This document shows, piece after piece, positions 6,268-6,680 of a stretch of DNA of 6,680 nucleotides. How positions within the stretch are numbered: the stretch's first letter is position 1; the number at the start of each line of letters is the position of its first letter. The notes below the pieces were generated by a model. That model saw only the letters and a program-made list of their open reading frames with translations, had not been told where the DNA came from and ran no database searches. The position numbers were made by a program, and so were the translations under genes. Source of the stretch: an uncultured Clostridia bacterium (GTDB lineage: Bacteria; Bacillota; Clostridia; Christensenellales; Borkfalkiaceae); assembly GCA_947589335.1 (NCBI GenBank), contig CANPZH010000085.1, positions 1 to 6,680 on the forward strand. Reading direction: 5' to 3'.

Positions 6268-6296
6268 ATTATAACCCCTCCCGCGCCAAAAAGCAA
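6268..6296 (-). promoter_or_regulatory. Sigma-A promoter of aspA
   Basis: TTGCTT (6296-6291), a 17-bp spacer and TATAAT (6273-6268) predict initiation near 6261 and a leader of about 40 bases with GGAG before the ATG. The hexamers and some flanking bases are the same as in the fumarase promoter (TTGCTTTTT, then TTATAATA). Confidence 0.82.
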
Positions 6297-6328
6297 GCAT
6301 CCTTTTCCCTTTTTTGAAAATTCGGTTT

Positions 6329-6378
6329 CATACCATGCGAACGGGCGGGGCTTTCGCCCCGCCCGTTCGCATGGTGGA
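6329..6378. repeat. Hairpin element 1 of a matched pair (50 nt)
   Basis: CATACCA, a 16-base arm TGCGAACGGGCGGGGC, a TTTC loop, the exact complementary arm, and TGGTGGA. With the ACCA/TGGT base pairs the perfect stem is 20 bp. On the minus strand the loop is GAAA closed by C-G, a very stable GNRA tetraloop. There is no T run on either side, so this is not an ordinary intrinsic terminator. It lies about 30 bp upstream of the aspA -35 box. Confidence 0.85.
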
Positions 6379-6474
6379 CCTGCCGGTGTCAAATCCGCAC
6401 CCGCTTTCTGCTGCAAGACTTTTGATAGACCTGCGCTGTGGGCGTCAATCCCCTCCTGCGCAGAATTCATTCTC

Positions 6475-6524
6475 CATACCAAAGGGGGCGGGATGGCAAA
6501 AGCCATCCCGCCCCCTTTGGTGGA
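6475..6524. repeat. Hairpin element 2 of a matched pair (50 nt)
   Basis: This has the same architecture, length and orientation as element 1: CATACCA, a different 16-base arm AAGGGGGCGGGATGGC, an AAAA loop, the exact complementary arm, and TGGTGGA. The perfect stem is 20 bp. No T run follows on either strand. The feet CAT and GGA do not pair properly, yet are identical in both elements. Confidence 0.85.
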
Positions 6525-6680
6525 GCGCCGTCAACCTAAGTTGAACTTTGGGGAATTAAGAAGCGAAGTAATTATTGCTTTATAGGACTGTCTGATTTTT
6601 TATCTCATTTTTTCTCCGTGACTACAATTTTTCTCTTTCTTTCGGCGTTTGGTGGTAAACGGAAAGCCACCTGCCGTCAA
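6525..6680. other. Right-end segment with no convincing gene
   Basis: Between and after the two hairpin elements I find only weaker structure: CTGCGC/GCGCAG (6431-6436 with 6458-6463), TCAAC/GTTGA (6531-6535 with 6540-6544), and GGTGG/CCACC (6651-6655 with 6667-6671). The sequence from about 6540 is AT-rich. Minus-strand frames open to the right edge are at most 26 codons and show no family features, so they may or may not be gene ends. Confidence 0.5.

Noticed and set aside
5192..6274. Long plus-strand open frame of 360 codons across aspA
   Set aside because: It is the antisense shadow of aspA, which has all aspartase motifs; the shadow has no recognisable domain and no promoter or ribosome binding site.
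6516..6526. TTTGGTGGAG at the foot of hairpin 2 matches the complement of the tRNA-Ala CCA end at 4543-4552, suggesting a tRNA remnant or attachment site
   Set aside because: No T arm or acceptor stem precedes it, and the same foot in hairpin 1 reads TGGTGGAC, so the match is better explained by the hairpin family.
6220..6585. Plus-strand frame of 121 codons running through the two hairpins
   Set aside because: It starts inside the aspA leader, crosses both perfect inverted repeats, and has no ribosome binding site or protein-like composition.
6329..6620. 146-base tandem repeat suggested by the spacing of the two hairpins
   Set aside because: The sequences between the hairpin elements do not align beyond the hairpin feet, so there is no tandem duplication.
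6600..6680. Minus-strand frame of 26 codons open to the right edge, as a possible gene end
   Set aside because: A second minus-strand frame is also open for most of this length, the peptide is lysine-rich without motif, and the stretch is too short to judge.
1..6680. CRISPR array, toxin-antitoxin pair, phage or transposase genes
   Set aside because: No regularly spaced repeats, no recognisable nuclease, transposase, integrase or antitoxin domain in any frame.

Overview
The window looks like chromosomal DNA from an anaerobic Gram-positive bacterium, most likely a member of the Clostridia (Bacillota). The reasons are an oxygen-sensitive two-subunit class I fumarase, aspartate ammonia-lyase, near-consensus sigma-A promoters with 17-bp spacers, GGAG-type ribosome binding sites, and tRNA genes that encode their own CCA. 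The order or family cannot be named from the sequence alone.

Layout, left to right. (1) Positions 1-863, minus strand: a GC-rich gene for a CPBP (CAAX-type) intramembrane protease, cut by the left edge. (2) Positions 864-941: a compact divergent promoter region. Both -10 boxes sit so close to the start codons that both mRNAs are predicted to be leaderless. (3) Positions 942-2314, plus strand: alpha and beta subunits of class I fumarate hydratase, translationally coupled by an ATGA overlap and closed by an intrinsic terminator. (4) Positions 2361-4540: a more AT-rich stretch holding, all on the minus strand, a broken or doubtful small ORF, a secreted lipoprotein, and a small four-helix membrane protein with its own promoter and terminator. 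(5) Positions 4482-4744, minus strand: a tRNA-Val(CAC)/tRNA-Ala(CGC) operon with a TTGACA-17-TAAAAT promoter and a terminator-like hairpin. (6) Positions 4817-6220, minus strand: full-length aspartate ammonia-lyase with its own promoter. (7) Positions 6297-6680: no convincing gene, but two 50-nt hairpin elements of identical design.

Metabolically, AspA releases fumarate and ammonia from aspartate, and the two-subunit fumarase interconverts fumarate and malate. The two lie about 2.5 kb apart and carry the same promoter hexamers, TTGCTT-17-TATAAT, so coordinated expression is plausible but not shown. The lipoprotein and the membrane protein have no recognisable link to this pathway.

I see no obvious new multi-gene system. 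The two observations most worth checking are the twin hairpin elements at the right end, which share unpaired feet but have different, fully self-complementary arms, and the back-to-back leaderless promoters.
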